Of a stretch of 64,000 bases of DNA, positions 12,004 to 23,907 are shown piece by piece. The position numbers and the translations under genes are program-made. Under the pieces are notes generated by a model. It did not search any database and was not told the origin of the DNA. It saw only the letters and a list, made by a program, of their open reading frames with translations. Origin of the DNA: Eudorina sp. 2006-703-Eu-15 (lineage: Eukaryota; Chlorophyta; Chlorophyceae; Chlamydomonadales; Volvocaceae); assembly GCA_003117195.1 (NCBI GenBank), contig BDSI01000015.1, positions 187,001 through 251,000 on the forward strand, written 5' to 3'. Numbering within the stretch: position 1 is the first letter of the stretch; the number at the start of each line of letters is the position of its first letter.

Positions 12004-14575
12004 ATGACTGACGACCAGAAGGATGGAGCGAGCGTCGCTGATTTCTTCGACGACTTCAACAAGGACGCGACAAAACAGGTCCGAATGCCTCCATGTGATC
12101 ATACTCAATTATCTAGTGTCCATATGATCAGGCTTGCATGTGTGACTGCATTCTCCACGGAGCCGAAGCCGTAGCCGCGCAAGCAGTAGTCGTGGTGGGT
12201 AGTGTCGCTCTGCCAGATGAGCTGCTTCTGTGCAACGGGAATTTCATGATTATTGGCGTTGCAAATATGCTTGTCGGGCCCGTACTTAACCGTCACAGGA
12301 CAGGGACCTTGTAGCGGTCCAACGGTTCACTTCTAGAGCTGTACGCGTCCTTTATGCAGTCGTCGAATGCAGCCATGGCCCATGTACTGATCACAGTCGA
12401 GCATGCTAATACGGTCGTTAGGGGTCACGGGTCTCCGTCGTCGTGCCTCCACCTGTACCTACAGTTGCAGCCTGGCCGGCGCCCGAATTCACACTAGTCC
12501 GACCACTAGAAGATTGCGCCGATTTGCCTCAACAATCACAAACGATGCCTCTCGCGCGTGCATTACCTTATGAAGTTCACTTCCGCACACCACCATATGC
12601 ACGCGCTACACCGCTTCGTTGCCCATGGTGTTTGCCCGTCGCTCGCCGCTGGGACTAGCCTTGTGATTGGGACTTCAGGGTGTTCTATGTGGAATGGCCT
12701 CTCACCCTCCCGCGCAAATATCAGGCTCGTAAACCCAACCCTCCATCAATCCCATTTCCCCGCAACCCATCACACTTTCAGGCTGTTTTGGAGGAGGTGA
12801 ACCGCAAGCTGTGCGAGGTGCTGACTGAGCTGGCGGAGAACATCGTGGAGGCTGTAACGGAGGCGGGGGAGGAGGCGGAGGCGGTGCAGGGGGTGGACGA
12901 GGTGGCCGCACTGGCGGCTTTTAACGATGCGCTGGCGGCCATCATGCGGGAAAAGAGCGTTACCAGCAAGGTGCTAGCTGGCGACCCAGGGGGCGGGGAG
13001 GGAGGGCCGTGAAGGGCATAACTTGCGCGACATGGGGCGGGGGGGAGAGAGGGAGAGAGAGGATCCACCGGGCATCATGTTTGGGTTTTTCGGATGGATA
13101 GGCAAGAGACCATTCTGGGGCTGGGCTCCTGGGCTTGCGCCATTTGCGCGGGAATGAAAGAGCAGTGGAGGTGGTGCCTGCTGGACGGGGGCCCACGGTG
13201 GAGGCCGTCCTGTCCTTGGAGAAGCGACGGGCCATCCGTTTGGAGGTGGCTGCTGGCGGACGCCGTGGCAGGGTCGGTGGACGCCATGACGCAAGGCGTG
13301 GCTGTCCTCATGGGCCACGCAATAGTACAGCCACGCAGTAGAACAGCCACGCAGTAGTACAGCCCGGGCCTCTGTCCGGGGCCTCCGCTGTTCTCGACAC
13401 GCCGACGTGTCCACGCGCCGCTCCACAGACGTCAGCGGGTCGTGTGGCACCCGCTGCTCCTGCGCAGGCTGGCCGCCCCAACCCCGGGTCATGTCGTCAG
13501 CCGAATAACACATGCATACACGCAACGGCTTTGGGTCTGGGCAGGCTACCTCGATAATGTCCACATACACTACCTATACACACACGTGGTTTTGGCGCTA
13601 CTCGGCCCCTTGCATGTCACGCACTCCTGTTCTGCCCACCTAAGAAACACACATACGCACACATCGACACATGTCATTTGGTACGTATCATGGGATCGGG
13701 CGGTTCGGGGCGGGTTTCTCATTGAACACACATGCATGCATACACAGCCTCCCGTGGCCGTTTCCTCCCGGAACACGCACGGCCTTCCATCCCCGCTCTT
13801 CATCCTCCCACCCTACATCCTCCGTCGTCTGTCCGCCGCACGATGCGGCACTCTCCCCCCTCCGCCTCCACCTCCCCCTCCACCACCTCCCTCAGGACAT
13901 GTGCGCCCTGCCTGATGAGCACCCGCTGAAGGAGCTCTTCTTCTCCGCCTTCGACCAGCAGATGTTCCACGACCTGCTTGAGCGGTTCATCGGGCAGGTG
14001 CGCGCCGTGCGGGGCTGGGGTTGCGGAGCTGGGGTTGCGGGGCTGGGGTTGCGGGGCTGGGTTGGGGGGGGCAGGGACAGACGAAGGCGCAGATAGGGCA
14101 TGTGCTGCGGAAGGGGACTCCGTGGGACGTCCAGGGGCCATCAAGGGGCGGTAAACCTTGGCCGGGGCCAAGTTGGTTGACTTGCTTAAAGTGGGGCTTG
14201 GCTAAGCTGGCATGAGGCTAGGTGTGAGCCGGAAGCTCTTGCTTCGTAAAGGTGCAGTGCTTTGTTGGCGGGTAGGCATGCAGCTGCCCCTTGCGGTCTA
14301 CTGCCTCGGCCACCACACCCGGCAATGGGCGCCCGGCGCCCACCCGTGCCGTGGCGTCGCGGCCGTGCATCCATATCCAGGGTAAGATGGCGGCGGGCAG
14401 GTGCTCGACCCGACCCGACCCGACCCGACCTGACTCGGCCGACACGTCCTCGCCGCGGTCCCCTGCTGTCCCCACTCCCCCACCACCGCAGGTGCGGAGT
14501 CGCAAGGACGGCCCGGGAGAGTGGGACGCTGAAGCGGCGGAGGGCGAGTGCGACGAGGATCACACCCTGGAGTAG
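12004..14575 (+). CDS. Small acidic helical protein of unknown function, 4 exons
   Basis: I do not recognise this gene. Exons 12004-12078, 12782-12970, 13896-13997 and 14492-14575 splice at GT-AG sites, all in phase 0, to give 149 aa. The protein starts MTDDQKDGASVADFF. It has a long acidic amphipathic helix from about 26-88 (VNRKLCEVLTELAENIVEAV onward), then LPDEHPLKELFFSAFDQQ, and a charged tail ending DEDHTLE. There is no signal peptide, membrane segment, cysteine cluster or catalytic motif. The last three exons show strong acceptors (TTTCAG, CCTCAG, CCGCAG). The regular phase pattern and codon bias argue that it is real. Helix-rich composition suggests a partner-binding or coiled-coil protein, but no function can be assigned. 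Confidence 0.72.
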
Positions 14576-17500
14576 TGACGGGAGGGCGAGGAGGCAGGAG
14601 GACAGGAGGCAGGGGAAGAGGGAGAGAGGGTGCGACAGGCGTGCCTTTGCGGACGGTGATGCCGAGACGGAGCGGAGGCGCGCCGGACGGGTGCGGGACG
14701 CGGTTGGGCGAAGGCAGCAGCGTGGGGGAAGGTGCAGGCCGTGGGCCGGGCGAAGAGGGGCGGCGGCAGAGCAGCTGGACTGGGCGTGGGGAATCTGTCG
14801 CCTGGCCCCAAGTGGGGTAGAGGTCTCCCGACGGAAATCGACCTCGTCCCTGACGCCAATTGCATGGAGGGCGAAGGCGGGAAGGGCGACGGGCCCTATC
14901 GAGGCCCTATTGAGGCCCTTTACCGAGGGGGGGGGTGCGGCTTCATAGGCTCGGTCCAGCCGGTCGCTGCGGGCGCGGATCTGCGATGTCCATGGGTGCC
15001 TGCTCAGCAGACTCGGGTCGTTTGGGTCGGCGGCGTGCAGTGCGTTGTGAGGAGATGTATGCCATATCATGCTCTCCGTCTCCCCGATCTGGGTCCCGAT
15101 CTGGTGATCTAGCTCGATCCGAGGATGCCGGTTTCATCCCACGAGGTTCCGCGCTCCATCAAAGTACCTGTCGCGGACGGAAGCAGTTTCGACCATCTTG
15201 CTCTCACCTGCAGCGCGCCCGGTTGGACGCGCGTGCGGGGTTACATTGTACGGCAGCGCGCCACCGCCGCTGCGCATGGAATGTGGCTGCGGGGTGCAGC
15301 GCATGCTGTCTTTCCGTTTTTTATCTTCATTTCATGGTTTCGGAGTGCCGCGACCCGCGGGTCGTCTGTATGGGACCGGCAGCAAGGCCGGAGGCGGCGC
15401 GCGATCACCTCTTTGTGCTCAACGCGAGCGGCGCTGTGATATTGTGATTGGGCGGTGGTATGGGCGGTGGTATGGGCGGTGGTATGGACTTGGGGTTCAA
15501 ACGAAGTCACCAGCCCGGAACGAACCCAGTCATATGGGGGTGGAGGGTGTCAGGAGGGCTCTGCGGTCTTGGCGCAACGGCCCCCCTGCAACATTGTGTC
15601 TACCAATTTCCTATACCCCCCCGCACCAGCGCAATCCTCACTGGGGCCTTGCGAGGGCCGCCCGGACCTGGACTGGAAACCGAACGATGTGTGCCCCGAT
15701 GGGGTCCCAGTGGGTCGTGTGTGTGGGTCGTGTGATAACGTTATGTTGCGAGGGCTGAGCGTTGCCGAAGCGGTTGCGATGGAGCACGAGCTGCTGGCTA
15801 CAGTTCCATCACAAGTAATGGGCATGTCGTACTGCCGTACGTACTGTTCAGGAGGCGGCGGGCGCTCGCCGGCGGTCCCGTCCACGGTGGTCCGGCGGCT
15901 GGCGGTTGCGTCTGTGCTTGGCCACGTTGCACCCGTGATGTCAACCGTTGGTCGGTGACGGCACTAGTTGACAGACATGAGTTGTTGACACGAATTGTCT
16001 TGTAGGGCAGCACGAAAGGCGTACATGGTCCTGAGCTGAGTTCAGGTACCTGGGGCGTTGGTCGTCAGGGCCGACGGGCGACGGGCGAATCGCTGCGGCT
16101 GTGTCCCGCGAGTTCCTAGAGTCCGGGGCCGGACGACAAGGACTGTGGGTAGAGAAAAGACCCGCCCGACCCAGGTCTGTGGGTCTGGGTGAGGTTCGAA
16201 TGGTGTGACTGGGCGCAATACATCCCGATGGCGAAAGTTGTGTCTGCGCATGAACTCCGCTTGTCGCCTGTAGCGCCTGTGGCACCAAGGATCAGGTCCT
16301 GTTTGATGGTATGGGGTTCGCCGTGGTGCTGTTCTGACTGTGGCGGCGTGCATACCGTATGTACGTGTGTTGAATGAGAAGCCCACCCTCCGTACGTGTG
16401 TGTGTGTGTGTCACTTGTCGGGTGGTCACATCGTTGCGTCGTTGTCATTCAGTGTTTCAGTCGCGTCCTGTCACCTGTCCTGTCCCGTCGTGTCCTGTCA
16501 CGACATCAGCGCGGGAGAGGTCTGATTCCGAAGATAGCGACTGCGTCCTGGTGTGCGGGATGGAATGTACGGCACCACGCGCCGAGCAGCAACTTGAGGC
16601 AGTAAGTGCGGCGAGACCAGGCGTTCGTTCGGTTCAAGTGCGATTATGCGATTATGGGACATGTATTGTGTCGCGCGCACATATAGATGCATACGCGCGT
16701 GCGCTTAAGGGGGAAACCATTGTGTGGTTGTGTGTACGGGCGCGGGTACTCGGGTGTTGTCAGGAGCGTTTGAGGCCGCCGGTCGCGGCCGAAGACAACG
16801 AACACTGCACATTTAAAAACGACATGTACGGACATAGGCAAGGGGACGCCGCAGCCCGCGCAGAGTCCCTGCAGCCCGCTGCCTATCGAGCGTGTCCACA
16901 ACCGTCAAGGTCGTTCGTTTGTGTTGGAAGGTCAAAGCCATAAGGTAAGCCATGGAGAGGTCTCCTATCCCAGATTTGCGCACGCGGTTTCGAGTGGGTG
17001 CGTGGTGAGGAGGCAACGGCTGTCACTGTCACCGATGACCCGCGGGGTCCACTGTAACATCATCAACATTACCAAAAAGAAGCCCAAACGAACCCAGAAG
17101 ACGTTGCAAAAGGGAGGCGTGAGCTGGCAGCGCGCAGCAGAGCAGCGTCATCGACAGGCATCGACACCCCCACCCGCCGCAGCCCGCCGCATCCTGGGAA
17201 CCCAAGCCGCCTTTCCATGGACACGCATCCGCTGAGCCGCAGCAGCCGGCACCAGAACAAACAAACGTGGGCACCGTACACCTTCTGTAAGGCAGCTACG
17301 GGACGTGGAAGGGAGACGCTCCACCGAGGCTCCCCCCGCCCGTTCGGACATGGCGCGCTCAAAACACACACACCATTGGCGGGCGCTGGCAAACGGTACG
17401 ACAAGTCACGCCATAATTTCCTACGCTGCATGCGAAGCACCGGTCGCGCCATTGCTGCTGGAAACGCGACGCCGAAACGCCCACACTTCGTGTCGTGGTC

Positions 17501-17844
17501 CCCCATCCTAACCCCCTCAGCCTGTCCCTCAGCCTAACCCCCTCAGGCTCCCCATCAGCCAAACGCCCTCAGCCTAACCCCGTCAGCCAAACCCTATCAG
17601 CACACTCATTTTTACGTCCTCCCATGCTGGTCAAGACACATGCGTGAACCTGCCTGAATTCGCAACCAGTCACTATAATCAAACTCTAGGGCAAATGGTC
17701 AAGTAGAGCCGTAAGCAAAGCGCCCCTACGGATGGAAAGGAAAAAAATGTTTAGGCGGCGCAACACCATGTCCGTTGTTCAACGTGGGCCTCCGCATCCA
17801 GCACCCTAAAGCAACCACCGCCCCTAAGGCCCCCACCGCCCCGC
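14576..17844. other. Intergenic region with low-complexity tracts
   Basis: No gene is supported here. Contents include a GGGCGGTGGTAT triplication near 15447-15485, a short GT run near 16398-16414, and a run of CTCAGCCTAACCCC-like units at about 17510-17600. Open frames are overlapping shadows without family signal. The region should contain the 3' ends of both flanking genes, which converge here. Confidence 0.4.
17036..17061. repeat. 26-bp sequence shared with the retrotransposon edge
   Basis: The 26 bases from 17036, beginning TGACCCGCGGGG and ending CTGTAACATC, recur exactly at 23882-23907. The second copy sits at the truncated edge of the Ty3/gypsy element. Flanking sequence differs on both sides. 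It may mark the end of a mobile element or an insertion or repair junction. Its nature is unresolved. Confidence 0.5.
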
Positions 17845-20280
17845 TCAATGCCACCACCACCACCGCCGCCACCACTGCTGCTGGAGCTCCGCCCCCTCCG
17901 CCTCCTCCTCCCGCTGCAGCTGCCGCTCCGTCACACCGCCCTGCACATCCCCTCGCGCCGGCTGGAGCAGCTGTTGCTCCTGCTGCAGCTCCGGCAGCAG
18001 TTGCGCCTGTAGCCGTCGCTGCAGCTCCTCCCCTTGCGCCTGCAGCTGTTCCTCCACCCAGGCGCGAACCTCGGGGTCGCGCCGCCGCTCCGCCCGGACT
18101 CTCACCTCGTGCCAGTCCACGGGGCAGCCCTCCGCCACAAGCCACGTCAGCACCTCCAGGCTGCAGCCCTTGCCCCGGCTGCCCGCGCAGACGGCTCGGC
18201 TCAGCGTGCCGCCGCCAGCGTGGCCGTGGCCCCAGGGGCAGCCCAGCCGCCGCAGGGCACGCAGGGTGGCGAAGTCGCCGTTGCGGCCGGCGGCCACGTA
18301 GGCCTCGCCCTCGGTCTGCGGGGGCCGCGCAGAGCCGTGCACGGTGGCCGGCGGGAGGCAAGCCGCAGGTGGGTTGCTGGGGAGGTGGGCGCAGGTGGGT
18401 TGCTGGGGAGGTTGGCGCAGGGTTCTGCTGTGGTGAAGCCAAGACCTCAAGGTGAACCCAACGGCCATGAAATCTGGAAAGATCGTACAGACAGATTCCT
18501 TGGCAGGAATGGACAGGGGTGATGAGAGTCCGACCCTGCTGGTCTGGCAACAGCACGCGACCGGCTGTACAAACTGAACGCGAACCGATCACAGTTATGT
18601 ACACGAGCGTTGGGGGTCTCATCTCTCATGCGGCGCGGCATCTGCACTGTGGCGCAATCCGGAAGGCGTGTCCATTCATGCATCCACATACATAAACTCG
18701 CAGTACGGGCGTCGGGTTCCTCGCTCAACATACACCCGCCAAGTACACCTGCCGTACGCCTGCCGTACGCCTGCCGCACGGTGTTCGGCAAGGCCTTGCG
18801 CGGGCTCTCACCCACCCACCTCCATGGGGCAGCCCTGCGCCACCAGCCACTCCAGCATCCCCACGTGCCCGACCTCCGACGCCGCCTTGAAGGCCCGCGC
18901 GTCCCAGGGCGCCCCCCGGCTCCTCAGCCACGCCACCAGCTGCGGGCTGCCCGACCTGACGCCCCACTCCATCAGCTCCGCGCCCGTCAGCGCCTGCCGC
19001 AGCGCCGCCGCCGCCTCCGGCCGCGCCTCCGGCCCCTCCAGCCACTGCAGCACGTGCAGGTGCCCGTGCCCCGCCACGATCTGCACCCCCTCCACGCCAA
19101 TGTCCCACGCCGCGGCCGCCGCCAGTTCCTTCAGCACCCGCAAGTCGCCCTTGCGCAGGGCCTTGTACCAGAAGGTATGGGTCGCGCCGGTCAGCATGCC
19201 TTCCGAACGGAGGTACTGCAGCGCCGTCGGGGGGCCGTGGACGCCGACGGCGTGCAGGAGGACCCAGCACGGCAGGCCCAGCGCGTGCTGGAGCAGGTGC
19301 GCCAGCCGCTGCGCCCCGTCGGGGCGCTTGGAGAGGCCCTCGCCGCCGTCCAGCGGCAAGTCCGCCTTGCTCATGAGGAGGTCGCCGCTGCTGCAGAGGC
19401 GGCAGCCCACGGTCTCGAGCCAGTCGCACTTTGCGCGCCAGTCGGGCGCGGGGCCCAGCAGCGCGGCTGCGGCCAGGGCCGGCCCGAACAGCTCGGCGAT
19501 GGCCTCCGCGGTGAGCTCGTCACCGAACAGCCGGGTGTGGTACAGGCGCTGCAGCGCCGGTAGGTCCAGGCCGTACGCCGCCGCGACGAAGATCCGTTGC
19601 GCGTAAACCGGGGAGAAGTTGTGGGCGAGCTGGAGTAACCGGTCGAAGAGCTCGACGTGGCCGCCGGCGGCAGCGCCGCACAGCGCATCCCGAAGCGCGG
19701 ACGATGTGATCCGCTGCTCCCCTAGGAACTCCTCGAAGAGCTCGCTCCGTCCCGCGGCGGCGGCGGCCGCCAGCGCGCAATCCGCCACGTCGCGTCGGTT
19801 GTGGGTGCGCCGCAGCATCCAGCGCAACGTCGCTGCTCGGCCCGCAGCGGCCGCAGATTCAGCGGCCGCTTGGTCGTTGAGCGGGCAGCTCCTGGCGAGG
19901 AGCCACTCGCAGACGGGGACGGTTCCCGCGGCGTTGAATGTGTCCTCGGTCAGCGAGCAGCCGGCCGCCCGGGATGCGACCTCGAGGTTGGGGAGGTCGC
20001 CGGTTCTGGCGGTGAGGCCGAGTAGCTGGCGGCGCTGGTCCAGAGTGAGGTCGGCTGTGCTGGCTTCGGGCGCCCATCGGTGCGCAAAGGCGTGGTGCGG
20101 CACCGACTCCGAAAGCCGCACCGTCGTCCAGCCCTGGAGCACCTCCGCGATGGCCTTGCTGACCAGGCGCAGCGTGCATGCCACCTCGTTCAATTCTAGG
20201 AAAGAAGCGATGCGCTCTACGAGATCTGGTGATAGCGAATCCCAGCAGGCGTCTTGGGCGGCATCGACGCAACAGGCCAT
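17845..20280 (-). CDS. F-box/ankyrin-like repeat protein, 2 exons
   Basis: Two exons, 20280-18820 and 18315-17845, join at CCCATGGAG|GTGGGT to CCGCAG|ACCGAG in phase 0 and encode about 643 aa. The N terminus (about 14-45) is an F-box-like helix set, LSPDLVERIASFLELNEVA, which in SCF ubiquitin ligases binds SKP1. The rest is a series of diverged ankyrin-like units with recurring patterns such as VCEWLLARSCPL, GHVELFDRLL, GHVGMLEWLVAQGCPME and LEVLTWLVAEGCPVDW. This is the style of a large volvocine F-box/ankyrin family. The C-terminal 90 residues are low complexity: a Gln/Glu/Leu-rich coiled coil, then a WWRRWWWW-type tail produced by CCA/CCG triplet repeats, so the true end is somewhat uncertain. 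A role as substrate adaptor for ubiquitination is inferred from the family. Confidence 0.8.
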
Positions 20281-21618
20281 GGGGCTTGCATAGGAGTTTT
20301 CGATAGTTTGAGAGTTTATTGAGCTCCAAGGCTGTATATTATCCTGTGTGCCTCTACATTCCTAGGACCCGGTAGCGCACGAGTGGATGCGGTGGCGCGA
20401 GATGAATTTTTTTTATCATAACCTTTCCCCTAAATTTGAACATTGTTTGGCCAACCGATATGCCACGAAGTATATCTGTTCGCTTCCGACAGACTTTCGG
20501 AGACAATTCGGACGGAGATACGGCAGTGCAGCAGTGTCGTCAGCTTGCCGGGTCGCAACGCTTCGCAGTTGCTTAGACATGCATGTGCATGTGATGCTTC
20601 CTGAAATCGCTATTGCCAAGTCAAGATAAATTCTTCCATGGAAATAGTACCCCCTCGAGGTTGAGCTCGCTGCTGACCGCCCACTGTCACGACCAAACCT
20701 AACCACAAACCGCCACCGACGGCAGTTGGGGACTAGTCAGCTAGAGGCGCTCAGCTTAAGCGTAAGGGGCTGTTTGTCTCAGACTGTTGCGGTGAGACCG
20801 TTTGATGCCCAAGTTCTATCTATTTTGGCGAACCGGCGGGGTGCAGATCTACGTATCCGTATCTATCTGGGGCCCGTCGAGGGTCTGGAGTTAGGTTGCG
20901 GCCACGGATAAGGTATCAGTGCGCGCACTGAGCAAATCCATTATGTAGGGGATCAATGCGCGCACCGACTGGTGCGCGCACCGATACACTATTCACGGTC
21001 GCCCAAGCGTACCTGACAGCGTTGTGTTGTGTAAAGTCCACCGGTTTGGTGGCGTCAAAAGACACCGATTTGGAGACCTGCATACAGGGCCTGCACGTCA
21101 CAGATGACGTGGCCTCATCCCGAATATCCTCGGGCGACAGGTTCGCGACCGTCCAGACGAAGTTCCAGAAGATCCGAAGAAGTCTCCAACCGGGTTGCCA
21201 GTAGTCAGCGCTAGGGAACAGTCCCAGCCATAGCCAGATGCTATGACCCCCGCCTAAGCACAGCGCATAGACTTCCGCAGACAGATGCGGCATTAATACA
21301 ACAGAGGCCGACAGAACGTAGCTCAGGCGCTACTCGGCATACGAACAGCATGTCAGACAGTGGGCCTGTACATCGGGCAAGTCAGACTACGTTCAGTAGT
21401 AGTTTCGGACGTATCAGAAATATTACCAGAATTAGTATCAGACCAATTGTTATTAGATTTTATAGCAATATGAAATATTACAGAATTAGTGCGTATCAGA
21501 TTACGAAGTATACAAAAACTATCCCACCCTCAGGATGCAGCGTCCCCGCTGCATGGAAGAGAGCCAGATTAGGCACGGCATAGAGCGGCAGCTATGACTT
21601 ACCTGTACCGCTCAACTT
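20281..21618. other. Intergenic region, partly AT-rich, with one unassigned ORF
   Basis: This region lies upstream of the F-box gene and includes its promoter. A minus-strand ORF at 20916-21293 (125 aa, Trp-rich with FWNFVWTVANLSPEDI) is not recognised and may be a mobile-element remnant. The tract 21400-21520 is strongly AT-rich and contains two similar units of about 25 bp, each with AATATTAC and AGAATTAGT. A local inverted repeat of GCGCGCACCGA units lies near 20955-20990. Confidence 0.35.
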
Positions 21619-23907
21619 ACCTTAGCCGTGGCCCTTAACCGAGCTTCCTCCAGCAGGGGTTAGTTTCATATCAGGGGTAAAGTTCCGTGCAGGCTCCCAG
21701 CTATTGTGCTCAGAGGAATACCCAGCCCATTTGACAAGTAAGGTATTCGTGCACAGTACGCTTACGCCCGCTCTTGCCCACCCGTCGCGCTCGGTAATCC
21801 AGAATGCGCTCAACAGCATAGGTGGTTTGCTTGCCCTTAATCCAATCAACAGGCCCAGGCTCCGTCACAGGCGGAGTGTCAGCAGATTCAGGTTCAGGAT
21901 CAGAACCACGGTACGGCCGGACCAGAGACACATGAAACGTGGGGTGAATGCGCATGTCAGATGGCAGCTGAAGCTCAACAGCAACAGATCTCACCATGCG
22001 TACGACAGGGTACGGACCCGCCCAACGTGGTAACAGCTTACGAGACCCTTCAGCCAGGGAACGCAGGTTCTTGCTTGGTGCTCAGCATGACCAACTGTCC
22101 CTTGCGGAAGGCGACGCCCCGCTTAGATTTGTTGTAGTAGTCAGCAGCCGTACGTTGCTGTGTGTGCAGCATCCAAGCAAGACCTGGCATCTGCTATCCG
22201 GGACACAAACGACTTGACAATTACAAGAACCTTAGCAGCAGGTACGTTTACATCCAACTCACGCCACACAGGCAGAGCCGGGTTGTAACCGTAGTTCAGG
22301 AAGAAAGGACTCTTGCCAGTCGAACGGTTCACAGCATTGTTAATAGCAACCTCAGCAGCAGTCAGATAGGTGTCCCAGGCAGATGGTGTACGGCCAGCAA
22401 AGTTACGGAGCATGTCGCCCAGCACGCGATTCACACGCTCAGTCTGGCCATCAGACTGTGGATGGTATGCGGTGGACAGATTCACACGCATCCCAACCAA
22501 CATACCCAGCGCGGCCCAAAACTTACTCGCAAACTGAGTACCACGATCAGACACAACGCTCTTACTTTGGCACGCCGTGCAAGCGTACGACGTTATCAAA
22601 GAACAGTCGATCGTGCAGTGCGTGTCTTCAGCAGTGCAAGCAGTCGTGGTAGGGGCAAGATGCACCATCTTCGTCAAGCGATCAGCAAGGACGAGTACGG
22701 CGTCGTAACCCCCCTCAGTTTTGGGCAGCGAGACAACGAAGTCCAAGGAAACACTCTCCCATGGGGCATCCGGCACAGGCAGAGGCTGCAAACGCCCATG
22801 AGGCTTACCAGACAAGGACTTGTTGCGTTGACAGAGATCGCAGGACTGAACATAGTTCTCGACATCCTTGGCGAGCCGAGGCCACCAGAACTGGCGTCGG
22901 ATCAGGTCCAGCAAACGGACGTAACCAGGATGCCCAGCCAGAGGACCTCCATGAAAATGGGAAAGGAGCTCGCGACGCAAAGAGTCATCGTTAGGAGCGA
23001 CAACCTGCTTGTACGAACCCTCAGTACGGACCCAAAGACCGTTTTCGCCACGCAGATGTTCCGTATTGACTGGATCAGAGAACCATGGGTCAGTGACATA
23101 CGCACGCTTCAGACGCGACACAAAGTCAGACGCGACAAAAGGTTGGCTCGCGGTAGACGGACGACGCGTGGCAACAGACAGAATGGCAGCATGCAAGGAA
23201 GGATGCCGACTGAGTGCATCAGCAATAATATTCATGGAGCCAGACAGATACTCCCAGTTGAAGTTGAACCGAGCCAGATACTCCATCCAGCGGGCCTGGC
23301 GGGCGACGATTCAAGGAGGGCACCCCTTGCAGGAAGGTCAGGGGCTTATGGTCAGTCTTGAGCACAAACGGTCGGCCCTCCAGGTAGCAGCGCCATTCCT
23401 TCAGAGCGTGCAAGACAGCAAGCAAGCAACTCCTGCTCACCCGTGGTGTAACGGGTCTCAGCAACAGAGGACTTCTTACTCGTGAACGCAATGGGTCGGC
23501 CTTCTTGCAACAACACGGCCCCAGTGCCATGCAGTGATGCGCATGCGTCGGTAACGACCTCAACGCGGAACGGTAACGAGTAATCAGGGAAGTGCAGGAT
23601 GATGACATCAGCAACAGCACGCTTCAGGGTGTCGAACGCCTTCTGACACTCAGGGGTCCAGGCATCCGCCGAAGTGAAGGCACCCTTACGCGCCAGGTTC
23701 GTGAGCGGAGCCGCAATAACAGAATAACGCTCGATGAACTTACGGAAGTAGTTCGTCAGACCCAGAAACTTCCGCAGCTCTTGAAGGTTGGTAGGCGTCG
23801 GCCAGTCCCGCCGTACGACAGCAGATTTACGGGGATCCATGCGAACGCCATCCTTGGAGACGATGTGTCCCAACTCACTGCTGACCCGCGGGGTCCACTG
23901 TAACATC
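21619..23907 (-). mobile_element. Degenerate Ty3/gypsy chromovirus-like retrotransposon, 5'-truncated
   Basis: The minus strand encodes pol segments in family order. First comes the end of reverse transcriptase (HIVSKDGVRMDPRKSAVV, LRKFLGLTNYFRKFI), from 23880 down. RNase H follows (VEVVTDACASLHGTGAVL, TDHKPLTFLQGVPSLNRR, GSMNIIADALSRHPS), then integrase. Integrase has a zinc-binding HHCC region (ending CDLCQRN) and catalytic SLDFVVSLP, SDRGTQFASKFW and HPQSDGQTERVNRVL. Last is a chromodomain, LLVKWAGYSSEHNSWEP, ending at 21622. Frame breaks occur near 23430, 23300 and 22150. The N-terminal reverse transcriptase, protease and gag are missing. No LTR was identified. It is a dead copy. The chromodomain suggests ancestral targeting to heterochromatin. 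Confidence 0.9.
23882..23907. repeat. 26-bp sequence shared with 17036-17061
   Basis: This is an exact copy of the 26 bases at 17036-17061, located where recognisable reverse transcriptase homology begins. Read on the minus strand it starts GATGTTACAGTGG and replaces the expected upstream pol sequence, so it marks the truncation breakpoint. Confidence 0.5.

Noticed and set aside
13319..13370. CACGCAGTAG repeats within the second intron of the 149-aa gene
   Set aside because: Short imperfect repeat without further structure; not called as a feature.
14186..15070. 294-residue minus-strand frame
   Set aside because: Overlaps the last exon of the plus-strand gene, is compositionally biased (Arg/Ser/Pro) and has no motif or splice partner.
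17726..18622. 298-residue alternative frame at the 3' end of the F-box/ankyrin gene
   Set aside because: Ala/Gly-rich shift of the true frame; the ankyrin-type motifs lie in the frame ending at 17845.
18610..19606. Two long plus-strand frames over the F-box/ankyrin gene
   Set aside because: GC-rich antisense shadows of the ankyrin-like coding exon.
22162..23361. 399-residue plus-strand frame
   Set aside because: It is the antisense shadow of the integrase/RNase H frame of the gypsy element, which has clear catalytic motifs on the minus strand.
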